Shown here: positions 1-7,726 of the stretch, piece after piece
How positions within the stretch are numbered: the stretch's first letter is position 1
How the letters are laid out: each line of letters opens with the position of its first letter
Assembly (NCBI GenBank): GCA_017482385.1
Contig: JAFUNI010000024.1
Location: 17,296 to 81,295 of the forward strand
Source: Oscillospiraceae bacterium
Lineage (GTDB): Bacteria; Bacillota; Clostridia; Oscillospirales; Oscillospiraceae
Length of the DNA: 64,000 nt
Direction of reading: 5' to 3'
Notes under the pieces: generated by a model
What the model was told of the DNA's origin: nothing
Databases searched by the model: none
What the model saw: the letters and a program-made list of their open reading frames with translations, nothing else
Made by a program: the position numbers and the translations under genes

Positions 1-191
1 AGTATGCGGATATGGTATCCATGTTCTTTGACGGTCAGATGCTGACCACCGATACCCCGCGTCGTTTCTTCGGGAACAACAGCTTCTACACCACCGCCGC
101 TAACCGCATGAGCCGCCATGTATTCTCTATGGCCGTCACTGCGGAAGATGTGGTGGAACTGTGCCGCCAGAATGTGGGGGCAGAGGTATGA
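1..191 (+). CDS. ECF transporter ATP-binding protein, C-terminal fragment
   Basis: Open from the window edge in the frame starting at base 3 and ending at TGA 189-191, giving 62 residues. The segment around FYTTAANRMSRH and the following AVTAEDVVELC resemble the C-terminal tail of double-domain ECF ATPases that energise vitamin uptake. No Walker motif is inside the window, so the family call rests on this tail and on the next two genes, an S component and an EcfT. The stop overlaps the next start (ATGA), indicating translational coupling in the cobamide operon. The rest of the gene lies upstream. Confidence 0.72.
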   Translation, partial: YADMVSMFFDGQMLTTDTPRRFFGNNSFYTTAANRMSRHVFSMAVTAEDVVELCRQNVGAEV

Positions 192-892
192 AAAAGTCAA
201 ACATTGCGACTTTGATCGTATTTTTTCTGCTGATTCCTGTCACCTTGTTTTTTGGCAGCAAGTTGCCCGGCAGGGGTTACTACATCACGGGTACTGCTAT
301 CATTCTCGAACTGATGATTCCTTTCTTTATGGCCTTTGAGGGGAAAAAACCCCAGGCCAGAGAATTGGTTGTTATTGCGGTGATGTGTGCCATTGCTATC
401 GCGGCCCGTGTTGCAATTCCTATTCCCAATTTCAAGGCAATCTTTGCTGTTATTATGCTCAGCGGCATTGCTTTCGGCCCGGAGGCCGGCTTTATGGTTG
501 GCGCGATTTCTGCCTTTGCCAGTAACTTCTTCTATGGTCAAGGTCCGTACACGCCCTGGCAGATGATGGCTTACGGAGCAGGCGGTATGCTGGCAGGCTT
601 CTGCTTTGCCAAGGGCAGACTCCCCAAAAAACCGCTTACCATGGCAGTATTCGGCTTTTTAGCGGTGGTTCTGTGGGTAGGCCCTCTGCTGGATACCTCC
701 AGTGTGTTCCTAATGCTGTCTGACATCAACTGGAACTCCTTGCTGCTGACTTACGGTGCAGGTTTGTCAGTGAATATTAGTCAGGCTGCCTGCACTGTGC
801 TGATAATGCTGCTTTTCGGCAGGCCGCTCCTTGATAAGCTGGACCGAATCAAGGTTAAGTACGGCATGATGGAGGACGAAAATGGGCTTTGA
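188..892 (+). CDS. ECF transporter substrate-binding (S) component, probably cobamide/cobinamide specific
   Basis: A 234-residue, very hydrophobic protein with about six membrane segments and no signal peptide. The ATG at 188 is chosen because it overlaps the upstream stop (ATGA) and begins MKKSN; the open frame extends a few codons upstream into the preceding gene. It resembles the CbrT-type S components that give ECF transporters vitamin B12 specificity. The specificity is inferred: it sits between the ATPase and EcfT genes and ahead of cobT, cobU, cobS and cobC. It overlaps the next gene by 11 bases. Confidence 0.8.
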   Translation: MKKSNIATLIVFFLLIPVTLFFGSKLPGRGYYITGTAIILELMIPFFMAFEGKKPQARELVVIAVMCAIAIAARVAIPIPNFKAIFAVIMLSGIAFGPEAGFMVGAISAFASNFFYGQGPYTPWQMMAYGAGGMLAGFCFAKGRLPKKPLTMAVFGFLAVVLWVGPLLDTSSVFLMLSDINWNSLLLTYGAGLSVNISQAACTVLIMLLFGRPLLDKLDRIKVKYGMMEDENGL

Positions 893-1763
893 GAGATGCC
901 ATCCCGCGGTGAATTTCATTTACTTCACTACCGTGATTGCCGGGATGATCGTGTTTCAGCATCCGATTTTCCTGCTTATATCGTTTGTGTGTGCTTTTAT
1001 TTACAGCATCAAACGAAACGGTTGGAAAGCATTGATATTTAATGCCGTGCTGTTGCCGTGCGTTGTTGCCTTTGCTCTTTACTACAGCAGCTACACCCAT
1101 TTTGGCGTGACAGTGCTGCAGCAGAATATGATTGGCAACAATATGACTCTGGAAAGCCTTGTGTACGGCTTTGTGCTGGGTATCGTGGTTGCTGGTGTGC
1201 TGATCTGGTTTTCCTGCGTGTACTCCGTGTTCACCACGGACAAAGTGGTGTACCTTTTTGGAAAGGTCAGCCCCCGGCTGAGCCTGTTTCTTGCGATCAT
1301 TCTACGTATGGTGCCCCGCATCAAGAAGGAAGCAAAGCGAATCAACACCGCACAGCAAGGAATCGGCAGAGGTGCAAACCAAGGAAATCTGTGGCAGCGA
1401 ATAAGAAACTGCATCCGAATCTTCTCCATGTTGATCACCTGGACCATTGATTCGCTGACAACTGCTTCAGAATCTATGCGCAGCCGTGGAAGCTCGCTGC
1501 GGGGCAGAAAGGCTTTTTCTATCTATCGTTTTGACAACCGGGACCGGGCTTATGTGGTTGGCAACTTTGCATGCTTGACCGTAATTTTTATGGCGGTGAT
1601 GCTAAAGCAGACGGATATTATCTACGATCCCCGGATCATTATGATGCCGGTGACCACTATGTCCTATGTGTTTTATGCCGGTTATGCCGTCTTTTGTCTG
1701 ATGCCCCTTGGCTTGGAACTGTGGACGGAATATCGCTTTAAGAAAGCAAGGAGAGCACTGTGA
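882..1763 (+). CDS. ecfT: ECF transporter transmembrane (T) component EcfT
   Basis: A 293-residue membrane protein of the CbiQ/EcfT family. N-terminal hydrophobic segments are followed by a cytoplasmic part with arginine-glycine coupling motifs: GIGRG near residues 160-164 and SMRSRG near 198-203, the elements that dock on the ATPases. Together with the S component and the ATPase it should form the scaffold of a group I (dedicated) ECF importer, since all three genes are together. It overlaps its neighbours by 11 and 4 bases. Confidence 0.9.
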   Translation: MGFERCHPAVNFIYFTTVIAGMIVFQHPIFLLISFVCAFIYSIKRNGWKALIFNAVLLPCVVAFALYYSSYTHFGVTVLQQNMIGNNMTLESLVYGFVLGIVVAGVLIWFSCVYSVFTTDKVVYLFGKVSPRLSLFLAIILRMVPRIKKEAKRINTAQQGIGRGANQGNLWQRIRNCIRIFSMLITWTIDSLTTASESMRSRGSSLRGRKAFSIYRFDNRDRAYVVGNFACLTVIFMAVMLKQTDIIYDPRIIMMPVTTMSYVFYAGYAVFCLMPLGLELWTEYRFKKARRAL

Positions 1764-2509
1764 GAAGAGAGAAAATCTATATTTCTACCATTTCTACCGA
1801 TGCGGTACGGGTCGCAAAGGAATATGGCCTTGGCCTGGAGATCGCTGAATACTGCACCGCCTGGAATATGGATGAGAAATTTGCCGGTGTGGATGGTGTG
1901 GTCAAAAAGAAGTTGGAGGGCATTTCCGAAAGCCTGCTCCACGCACCCTATAATGAACTGTTTCCCTGCGCCATTGATAAAAAAGCCAGGGAGTTGGCAG
2001 CCTACCGCTACCGGCAGGCAATTGACCTGGCCAAACGATATGGCGCAAAGAAAGTCATAATCCACGGCGGTTATAATCCCAGTATCTATTTTCCGGTTTG
2101 GTATGTGGAGCAATCCATAGCGTTTTGGAAGGCTTTTCTGGAAGAAGATCCCGGTGTGGAGATTGTACTGGAAAATGTTTTGGAGGACGACCCGCAGTGG
2201 CTGCTGGATATCGTAAAGAGTGTGGATGATCCGCGCCTTCGGCTTTGTCTGGATATCGGTCATGTGAATGCCTATTCGGCGTTGCCGGTAATGGACTGGC
2301 TGGAAATGTGGGCACCTTATATTTCCCATTTCCACATCCACAACAACGATGGCTCCCGGGATCAGCATAACGCATTGACTGACGGCACGATTCCTATGGA
2401 GCAGCTGCTTAGCCGTGCACAAGAGCTTTGTCCGGAGGCAACCTACACGTTGGAGCTAATGAAAGATAAGCCCTCTGTAGAGTGGCTGGCAGAAAATAAT
2501 TGGATTTGA
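1760..2509 (+). CDS. Sugar phosphate isomerase/epimerase-like TIM-barrel protein in the cobamide operon
   Basis: A 249-residue protein of the xylose isomerase-like / AP endonuclease 2 TIM-barrel superfamily. Typical strand-end motifs are visible: HAPY, IIHGGY, LENV, CLDIGH and HFHIHNND, whose Glu, Asp and His residues would form a divalent metal site. Translation starts at GTG 1760, overlapping the ecfT stop (GTGA). Its reaction is not known. Its place between transporter and cobT genes suggests a task in cobamide salvage or handling of the ribose/alpha-ribazole moiety, but this is inference; generic sugar isomerases share the same motifs. Confidence 0.8.
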   Translation: MRREKIYISTISTDAVRVAKEYGLGLEIAEYCTAWNMDEKFAGVDGVVKKKLEGISESLLHAPYNELFPCAIDKKARELAAYRYRQAIDLAKRYGAKKVIIHGGYNPSIYFPVWYVEQSIAFWKAFLEEDPGVEIVLENVLEDDPQWLLDIVKSVDDPRLRLCLDIGHVNAYSALPVMDWLEMWAPYISHFHIHNNDGSRDQHNALTDGTIPMEQLLSRAQELCPEATYTLELMKDKPSVEWLAENNWI

Positions 2510-2521
2510 GGCGCTTTGTAT

Positions 2522-3610
2522 ATGACTCTTCAAGATTATATTTCAGTGGTTTCGCCGCTGAATGATACAGCTATGGCTGCTGCCCGTGAGCGGCAGGCGC
2601 AGCTTGCAAAACCTCCAGGCTCTTTGGGGCGGTTGGAGGATCTCAGTATTCAGCTTGCCGGCATTACCGGAAAAGTGCATAACAAAATTGAAAAGAAGCA
2701 GCTTCTGGTATTTGCCGCTGATAATGGTGTGGTAGCAGAGGGCGTGTCTTCTGCGCCCCAGAGCGTGACACTGATGCAGACCATCAATCTGACCCGGCAT
2801 AAGACCGGCGCATCTACGCTTTGCAAGCATTTCGGCTGCAACATCACTGTCTGCGATGTAGGTGTGAATGCCGACATCAAAGAACCCAAGGTGTTGAACA
2901 AGAAGATCGCCTATGGAACGCAGAACATCGCAAAAGGCCCTGCCATGACCAGGGAGCAGGCAATGCAGGCAATTATTACCGGTATAGAACTTGTTCAAAA
3001 TACCGATGCGGATGTGATCGGCATTGGCGAAATGGGTATCGGTAATACAACAACCTCTTCCGCTGTTCTTGCCGTTTTGCTGGATGCGGATGTGGAAGCA
3101 GTCACCGGGCGGGGCGGCGGTATCACGGATCAGAGCTTCCTGAAAAAGAAACAGGTCATCAAAACCGCTATCGATGTGAATAAGCCCGACAAAAATGATG
3201 TGTTCGATGTACTGGCAAAGGTGGGCGGTTTCGATATTGCCGCTATGTGCGGAGCCTTTATCGGTGCAGCGGCGACCCGTCGCCCGGTGGTGATCGATGG
3301 CTTTATTTCTGCGGTGGCGGCGCTGTGTGCCAATAAGCTTTGCCCAAATAGCACTGCCTACTTTATTCCCAGCCACGCATCTTATGAGATTGGCTACAAG
3401 TTGGCAATGGATGCTATGAGCTTGCAGCCTCTCTTCCTGCTGGGCATGCGATTAGGTGAAGGCAGCGGTTGCCCGTTGGCGTTTGAGATTCTGGATGCCG
3501 CCTGTGCTATACTCAACGATATGGCAACCTTTGACCAGGCCGGCATTGATGACGGTTACTTAGACGAGATCCGCAAGGGCGACAAGTTCACCGTGGAGGG
3601 CAAGGCATGA
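2522..3610 (+). CDS. cobT: Nicotinate-nucleotide--dimethylbenzimidazole phosphoribosyltransferase
   Basis: CobT makes alpha-ribazole 5'-phosphate from NaMN and a lower-ligand base, the activation step of the nucleotide loop. The 362-residue protein has the N-terminal PPGSLGRLE motif, FAADNGVV, and near the C-terminus MRLGEGSG with the expected catalytic Glu at about 313. ATG 2522 is chosen: GAGG at 2508-2511 sits ten bases upstream, while a TTG six bases earlier is too close to it. It overlaps cobU by 4 bases. Fully intact. Confidence 0.96.
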   Translation: MTLQDYISVVSPLNDTAMAAARERQAQLAKPPGSLGRLEDLSIQLAGITGKVHNKIEKKQLLVFAADNGVVAEGVSSAPQSVTLMQTINLTRHKTGASTLCKHFGCNITVCDVGVNADIKEPKVLNKKIAYGTQNIAKGPAMTREQAMQAIITGIELVQNTDADVIGIGEMGIGNTTTSSAVLAVLLDADVEAVTGRGGGITDQSFLKKKQVIKTAIDVNKPDKNDVFDVLAKVGGFDIAAMCGAFIGAAATRRPVVIDGFISAVAALCANKLCPNSTAYFIPSHASYEIGYKLAMDAMSLQPLFLLGMRLGEGSGCPLAFEILDAACAILNDMATFDQAGIDDGYLDEIRKGDKFTVEGKA

Positions 3611-4152
3611 CGTATTTTATCTCCGGCGGTGCCAAAAACGGAAAATCCACCTTAGCTCAGGATTTAGCAGTTGCACTCGCGGGTGGTGGCAAGCATTACT
3701 ATGTGGCAACTATGATCTCCACAGGAAGTGAGGATGATGACCGCATCCGCCGGCATATTGCTGACCGGGACAGTATGGGGTTTGAAACGGTGGAGTGTTT
3801 CCGTAATATTATGGATTGCTTGAAAATTGCCGACAGTGGTGGTGTGTTTTTGGTGGACAGTGTCACCGCCTTGATTCAAAATTCTCTGTTTCCGGTGGAG
3901 AAGAACTACGAAATGGACCTGCCTGCAGCAAACCGTTGCGCTGATGAACTGGTGGAATTTGCCCACACAGTCCGTCATGCGGTGTTTGTCAGTGATTATA
4001 TTTATTCCGATGCGGAAGCGTTCTCCGAAAGTACGGAAATGTACCGCAAGTGCCTGGCGGATATCGACCGCCGCTTAGCGAAAGTCTGCGATACGGTTAT
4101 CGAAGTGTCTGCCGGGCAGTTTATTATCCACAAAGGGGATCTGCGTATATGA
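3607..4152 (+). CDS. cobU: Adenosylcobinamide kinase / adenosylcobinamide-phosphate guanylyltransferase
   Basis: A 181-residue CobU-family protein with the P-loop SGGAKNGKS at residues 6-14 and a following VDSVTALIQN strand resembling Walker B. It phosphorylates adenosylcobinamide and transfers GMP to it, giving AdoCbi-GDP for CobS. The start overlaps the cobT stop (ATGA) and the stop overlaps the cobS start, so the three enzymes are translationally coupled. The usual basic P-loop residue before GKS is Asn here, a mild variation. Confidence 0.9.
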   Translation: MTYFISGGAKNGKSTLAQDLAVALAGGGKHYYVATMISTGSEDDDRIRRHIADRDSMGFETVECFRNIMDCLKIADSGGVFLVDSVTALIQNSLFPVEKNYEMDLPAANRCADELVEFAHTVRHAVFVSDYIYSDAEAFSESTEMYRKCLADIDRRLAKVCDTVIEVSAGQFIIHKGDLRI

Positions 4153-4886
4153 AGAAATACTTACATGCCTTTGTGATGTGTCAGAGCATGTTCTGTGCCA
4201 TCCCTGCACCGCAGGCTTGGGATGAGAAGGCAAAGGACAAAATGCTTCTGTTCCTGCCGGTTGTAGGGTTAGAAATCGGCTTGATTTGGGCAGCCATTGC
4301 TTGGGCTTGCAACCGACTGAATCTCCCTGTAATGGTGACGGCGCTGATTCTTGCCGCGTATCCTTACATTGTCACCGGCTTTTTGCATCTGGACGGCTTT
4401 ATGGATGTAACCGATGCGGTGAAAAGCTGGCGGGATTTGGAGCGCAGAAGAGAGATTTTAAAAGACTCTCATGTTGGCAGCTTTGCAGTGATCGGTATCG
4501 CTTTGCTGATGCTTACACAGTTTGCGCTTTTTGCATCCGTGCCTGCGGAAGCAAACTTTTTGATTCTGATCTTTATTCCGGCAGTGAGCCGGTGCTGCTC
4601 GTCCTTGGCCGTGACAGGACTAAAGCCTATGTCGACCAGTCAGTATGCAGACCAAAAGAAACCAAAAACCCACATAGTCGTATTGAGTGTCATGCTCTGC
4701 ATCTTCCTGGCAACAGGCTTTCTACTCTGTGGCAAGTACGGATTTGCACTTGTTGGCTGTTTGGTCGGATACGGACTTACCCTGCTGCGTGCTTACAAAT
4801 CACTGGACGGCATGAACGGCGATATTTCCGGCTATTGCCTGACCATTGGTGAACTGTACGCCGTGGCTGTCTATGCGCTGGTTTAG
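4149..4886 (+). CDS. cobS: Adenosylcobinamide-GDP ribazoletransferase
   Basis: A 245-residue polytopic membrane enzyme that joins AdoCbi-GDP with alpha-ribazole or its phosphate. The family motif LDGFMDVTDA (Asp-rich, Mg-binding) is at about residues 77-86 and KDSHVGSFA follows. ATG 4149 overlaps the cobU stop (ATGA) and gives the usual length; the open frame extends upstream inside cobU. Hydrophobic segments account for most of the chain, as in the family. Confidence 0.94.
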   Translation: MKKYLHAFVMCQSMFCAIPAPQAWDEKAKDKMLLFLPVVGLEIGLIWAAIAWACNRLNLPVMVTALILAAYPYIVTGFLHLDGFMDVTDAVKSWRDLERRREILKDSHVGSFAVIGIALLMLTQFALFASVPAEANFLILIFIPAVSRCCSSLAVTGLKPMSTSQYADQKKPKTHIVVLSVMLCIFLATGFLLCGKYGFALVGCLVGYGLTLLRAYKSLDGMNGDISGYCLTIGELYAVAVYALV

Positions 4887-4895
4887 GAGGTAACT

Positions 4896-5258
4896 ATGAT
4901 CTTAATCATCGGCGGAGCTTATCAAGGCAAGCTGACATTTGCAAAGGAAACGCTTGGCATCACGGATGGGGATGTTTACACCTGTGATACCGGAGAAATC
5001 GATTTTTCAAAGCGGTGCATCTATAAGATTGAAGAATTTACTGCCCGGCATGATGATCCCATTGGATATTTTGAATCCCACCGGGAAGATTGGCAGGATA
5101 GTATTCTGATCCTGCAGGATATCTTTTGCGGCGTTGTTCCAATGGGAGCGGAGAATCGGGCATGGCGACAAAAAACCGGGAGACTGGCACAGTATCTGAG
5201 CAAGGAAGCGCAGCAGGTAAGCCGGATCTTCTGCGGATTGGAGCAGAGACTAAAATGA
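4896..5258 (+). CDS. Short CobU-like P-loop protein
   Basis: A 120-residue protein related to the small CobU-like proteins found in clostridial cobamide operons. The N-terminus has a degenerate P-loop, GGAYQGKL at about 5-12, with Leu in place of Ser/Thr. The C-terminal half has the IFCGVVPMG, ENRAWRQKTGR and RIFCGLEQRLK segments typical of these paralogues. AGGAGG precedes the ATG by seven bases. With a full CobU encoded just upstream, this is either an accessory subunit or a divergent kinase; the reaction is not known. It overlaps cobC by 4 bases. Confidence 0.72.
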   Translation: MILIIGGAYQGKLTFAKETLGITDGDVYTCDTGEIDFSKRCIYKIEEFTARHDDPIGYFESHREDWQDSILILQDIFCGVVPMGAENRAWRQKTGRLAQYLSKEAQQVSRIFCGLEQRLK

Positions 5259-5794
5259 CCATCTATCTGATTCGCCACGGCAAAACAAGTGCCAACGAAA
5301 AGCACCTCTACTGTGGCAGTACCGACCTGCCCTTGTCCGTTGCAGGCAGACAAGAATTACAGAATATTCGGTATGACATTAAAAATGTCCGTTTCATTAC
5401 CAGCGGCATGAAACGGACAGATGAAACTATGCGTATTCTATTTGGTGATGCTCCCTATAAAATCGATTCCCGGTTTCGGGAAGTGGACTTCGGCATTTTT
5501 GAAATGCACAGCTACGATCAGTTGAAAGACACACCGGAGTACCAAGCGTGGCTTGCCGGAGATAACGAATCCAATGTTCCTCCAGAGGGCGAAAGTGGAA
5601 AACAGATGAAGAAGCGTGTCTTGTCTGCATTCTCTGAAATCAAGGAAGATACTTGCATCATTGCCCACGGTGGCGTGATCGCTACCATCATGGAGCATTT
5701 ATTCCCAGAGGAAAACAAGAACCGCTATGAATGGCAACCAAAACCAGGATGCGGCTATACTGTAACACAGCACGACTACAGAACGTTGAAATAA
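5255..5794 (+). CDS. cobC: Alpha-ribazole phosphatase / histidine phosphatase family
   Basis: A 179-residue histidine phosphatase: the catalytic LIRHGKT motif lies at residues 5-11, the second catalytic His is in IIAHGGV, and FREVDFG is the family Glu segment. In the pathway it removes the 5'-phosphate from alpha-ribazole phosphate or cobalamin phosphate. ATG 5255 overlaps the preceding stop (ATGA). It is the last gene of the operon, followed by a strong terminator. The cobC role comes mainly from context because the family is broad. Confidence 0.88.
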   Translation: MTIYLIRHGKTSANEKHLYCGSTDLPLSVAGRQELQNIRYDIKNVRFITSGMKRTDETMRILFGDAPYKIDSRFREVDFGIFEMHSYDQLKDTPEYQAWLAGDNESNVPPEGESGKQMKKRVLSAFSEIKEDTCIIAHGGVIATIMEHLFPEENKNRYEWQPKPGCGYTVTQHDYRTLK

Positions 5795-5822
5795 TCAAAA
5801 AACAAATATCTTCTGAACGACG

Positions 5823-5852
5823 AATCCCCAGCCGATATGGCTGGGGATTTTG
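5823..5852 (+). terminator. Terminator of the cobamide operon
   Basis: An 11-bp perfect stem (AATCCCCAGCC at 5823-5833 pairing with 5839-5849) with a GATAT loop runs into a short T run. It ends the cob operon and marks the point where base composition turns AT-rich. Confidence 0.9.
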
Positions 5853-5905
5853 CATATGCACACATATGGTTTTAGAAAATTAGCATTTTGGCGCAATATT
5901 GGGAA

Positions 5906-6103
5906 TCAAAAATTTTTAGATGCCTTATCGCGTTCCATTGTTTCTGTAATTGCACGACGAATAAAATCGCTAAGCGATTCATTGGTTGCTTTTACATGCT
6001 CAGCAATAGCAAGCTTCTCTTCCGGAGATACACGTGCCTGTAAATATTCTTGCTTTTCGCGATACTTCTTACGGGCACGAATTTGTGCTTCAGTTGGGGA
6101 CAT
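5906..6103 (-). CDS. Small ribbon-helix-helix (Arc/CopG-like) protein
   Basis: A 65-residue, highly charged protein. A basic N-terminus precedes a strand YLQARV and two helices (SPEEKLAIAEHVKATNE and SLSDFIRRAITETM), the pattern of ribbon-helix-helix DNA-binding proteins common on plasmids and integrative elements. ATG 6103 is preceded by GAGGTG at seven bases; a GTG three codons earlier falls in that site. It lies alone in an AT-rich tract between the cob operon and guaA and is probably cargo left by a mobile element (inference). Confidence 0.7.
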   Translation of the reverse strand: MSPTEAQIRARKKYREKQEYLQARVSPEEKLAIAEHVKATNESLSDFIRRAITETMERDKASKNF

Positions 6104-6146
6104 TCTTCTCACCTCGATTATTAGTATACCATAGGTACAAGCAAAA

Positions 6147-6376
6147 CATTAGTAGAATAAAAAATATTCTCTTAGACACAATTAATAATCCTATAGCAGC
6201 ATACATAAAAAGTTGTCCGTTTAGCCTAATCCCCAAGCCTGTTGGCACAATTGAGTGGGGATAAGTATAAAAAATGCCCTCTGCGAGTAAACGCAGAAGG
6301 CATATTTTTATGAGGTTAGAGAATAGCCCAAATTGTTCCTTTGGGAATGATTTGGGTTGTTCTTTAACAACAGGTA
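6147..6376. repeat. Direct repeat copy 1 with inverted guaA tail and two hairpins
   Basis: About 230 bp, AT-rich, repeated at 6401-6629 with roughly a dozen differences and an offset of 254 bp. It holds, on the + strand, a guaA-3'-end look-alike at 6226-6264 (codons reading LIPKPVGTIEWG then stop), then a terminator-like hairpin 6274-6303, then a second 13-bp hairpin 6327-6356 with two wobble pairs. The resident guaA runs in the opposite direction. Confidence 0.9.
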
Positions 6377-6400
6377 TCATAGTAGAACATTACTTATTCC

Positions 6401-6629
6401 CATTAGTAGAATAAAAAATATTCTCTTAGACACAATTAATAATCCTATAGCGGCATACATAAAAAGTTGTCCGTTTAGCCTAATCCCCAAGCCCACCGGC
6501 ACTATTGAGTGGGGATAAGTATAAAAAATGCCCTCTGCGAGTAAACGCAGAAGGCATATTTTTATTGGGTTAGAGAATAGCCAAAATTGTTCCTTTGGGA
6601 ATGATTTGGTTTGTTCTTTGATAACAGGG
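6401..6629. repeat. Direct repeat copy 2, abutting the guaA stop codon
   Basis: Second copy of the 230-bp unit. Its guaA-like tail is at 6480-6518 on the + strand, and there it matches the resident guaA 3' end for 17 consecutive bases (CCCAAGCCCACCGGCAC), whereas copy 1 differs at four of them. Hairpins equivalent to those of copy 1 are at 6528-6557 and 6581-6610. The unit ends directly at the guaA stop codon, so it also serves as the guaA 3' untranslated region. Confidence 0.9.
6521..6557 (-). terminator. Probable guaA terminator inside repeat copy 2
   Basis: Hairpin ATGCCCTCTGCG (6528-6539) with 6546-6557. Read on the minus strand the single imperfect pair becomes a U-G wobble and the stem is followed by a run of six T, so it works best as terminator for guaA. 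Copy 1 carries the same hairpin at 6274-6303. Confidence 0.75.
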
Positions 6630-7628
6630 TCATTCCCACTCGATGGTGCCGGTGGGCTTGGGCGTGAGGTCGAACAGAACGCGGTTGATGCCTTCCACCT
6701 CGGCGGTGATCCGGGCAACGATCTTGTGGAGAACGGGATAGGGGATCTCCTCAATGGTGGCGGTCATAGCGTCCTTGGTATTCACAGCCCGGATGATGGC
6801 GGGCCAACCCTCGTAGCGGCTCTCGTCCTTCACGCCAACGCTCTTGATATCGGGGATAGCAATGAAGTACTGCCAGGTCTTCTCAGCCAGGCCGCACTTG
6901 TCAAACTCATCACGGAGAATTGCATCAGCCTCACGCAGAGCGTGCAGACGGTCCCAGGTAATGGCGCCCAGGCAGCGCACACCCAGGCCGGGGCCGGGGA
7001 AGGGCTGACGGTAAACCATAGCGTGGGGCAGACCCAGAGCCTCACCAACCACACGGACCTCGTCCTTGAACAGCAGCTTCAGAGGTTCTACCAGCTCGAA
7101 CTGCAGATCCTCGGGCAGACCGCCCACATTGTGGTGGGACTTGACGGCCTTCTTGCCCTCGGCAGCCTTGATGGATTCCAAAATATCCGGGTAGATCGTA
7201 CCCTGTGCCAGGAAGGAAATTCCCTCTAACTTCCGTGCCTCGTCGGCAAAAACAGTGATGAACTCCTTGCCGATGATCTTGCGCTTGGTTTCGGGGTCGG
7301 ATACACCTGCCAACAGGTCCAGGAAGTGATCGGTAGCGTCAACATAGATCAGGTTGGCATCCATACCTTCCTTGAACATCTTGATAACGCTTTCGGATTC
7401 GTTCTTACGCATCAGACCGTGGTTTACGTGCACGCAAATCAGCTGTTTGCCAATGGCTTTGATCAGCAGCGCGGCCACCACAGAAGAGTCAACACCGCCG
7501 GAAAGCGCCAGCAGTACCTTCTTGTCACCAACCTGCTTGCGGACAGCGGCTACCTGCTCTTCGATAAAGGCATCGGCCAAGGCCTTGGTGGTGATACGCT
7601 CCATAGTTTCGGGACGAACATTACTCAT
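6630..7628 (-). CDS. guaA: GMP synthetase, stand-alone ATP-pyrophosphatase subunit
   Basis: Converts XMP to GMP using ATP and ammonia. The 332-residue protein has the PP-loop motif LSGGVDSS at about 42-49, the XMP-binding dimerisation domain and the hallmark C-terminus KPTGTIEWE. Usual bacterial GuaA is about 510-520 residues because an N-terminal class I glutaminase domain precedes the PP-loop; that domain is absent here, as in archaeal two-subunit enzymes. The start is sound: GGAGG lies eight bases upstream of ATG 7628 and a good promoter lies above it, so this is not a 5' deletion within the frame. No glutaminase subunit gene is in this window. Confidence 0.93.
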   Translation of the reverse strand: MSNVRPETMERITTKALADAFIEEQVAAVRKQVGDKKVLLALSGGVDSSVVAALLIKAIGKQLICVHVNHGLMRKNESESVIKMFKEGMDANLIYVDATDHFLDLLAGVSDPETKRKIIGKEFITVFADEARKLEGISFLAQGTIYPDILESIKAAEGKKAVKSHHNVGGLPEDLQFELVEPLKLLFKDEVRVVGEALGLPHAMVYRQPFPGPGLGVRCLGAITWDRLHALREADAILRDEFDKCGLAEKTWQYFIAIPDIKSVGVKDESRYEGWPAIIRAVNTKDAMTATIEEIPYPVLHKIVARITAEVEGINRVLFDLTPKPTGTIEWE

Positions 7629-7671
7629 AACGGAAAACCTCCATATTTAGAATCAAAAAATTGATATTGGT

Positions 7672-7700
7672 ATTATACATCTGCTTTTTTTGATGTGCAA
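7672..7700 (-). promoter_or_regulatory. Promoter of guaA
   Basis: On the minus strand: -35 TTGCAC (7695-7700), 17-base spacer, -10 TATAAT (7672-7677), about 44 bases before the start codon. No purine riboswitch fold is evident in the short leader. Confidence 0.8.
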
Positions 7701-7726
7701 GAGGAAATTGCAGAAAAATTGACTTT

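Noticed and set aside
6090-6754. Two similar minus-strand frames across the 230-bp repeats, suggesting a duplicated small membrane protein
   Set aside because: They are alike only because the DNA units are ~95 per cent identical. They cross terminators and the guaA-like tail, and lack ribosome sites.
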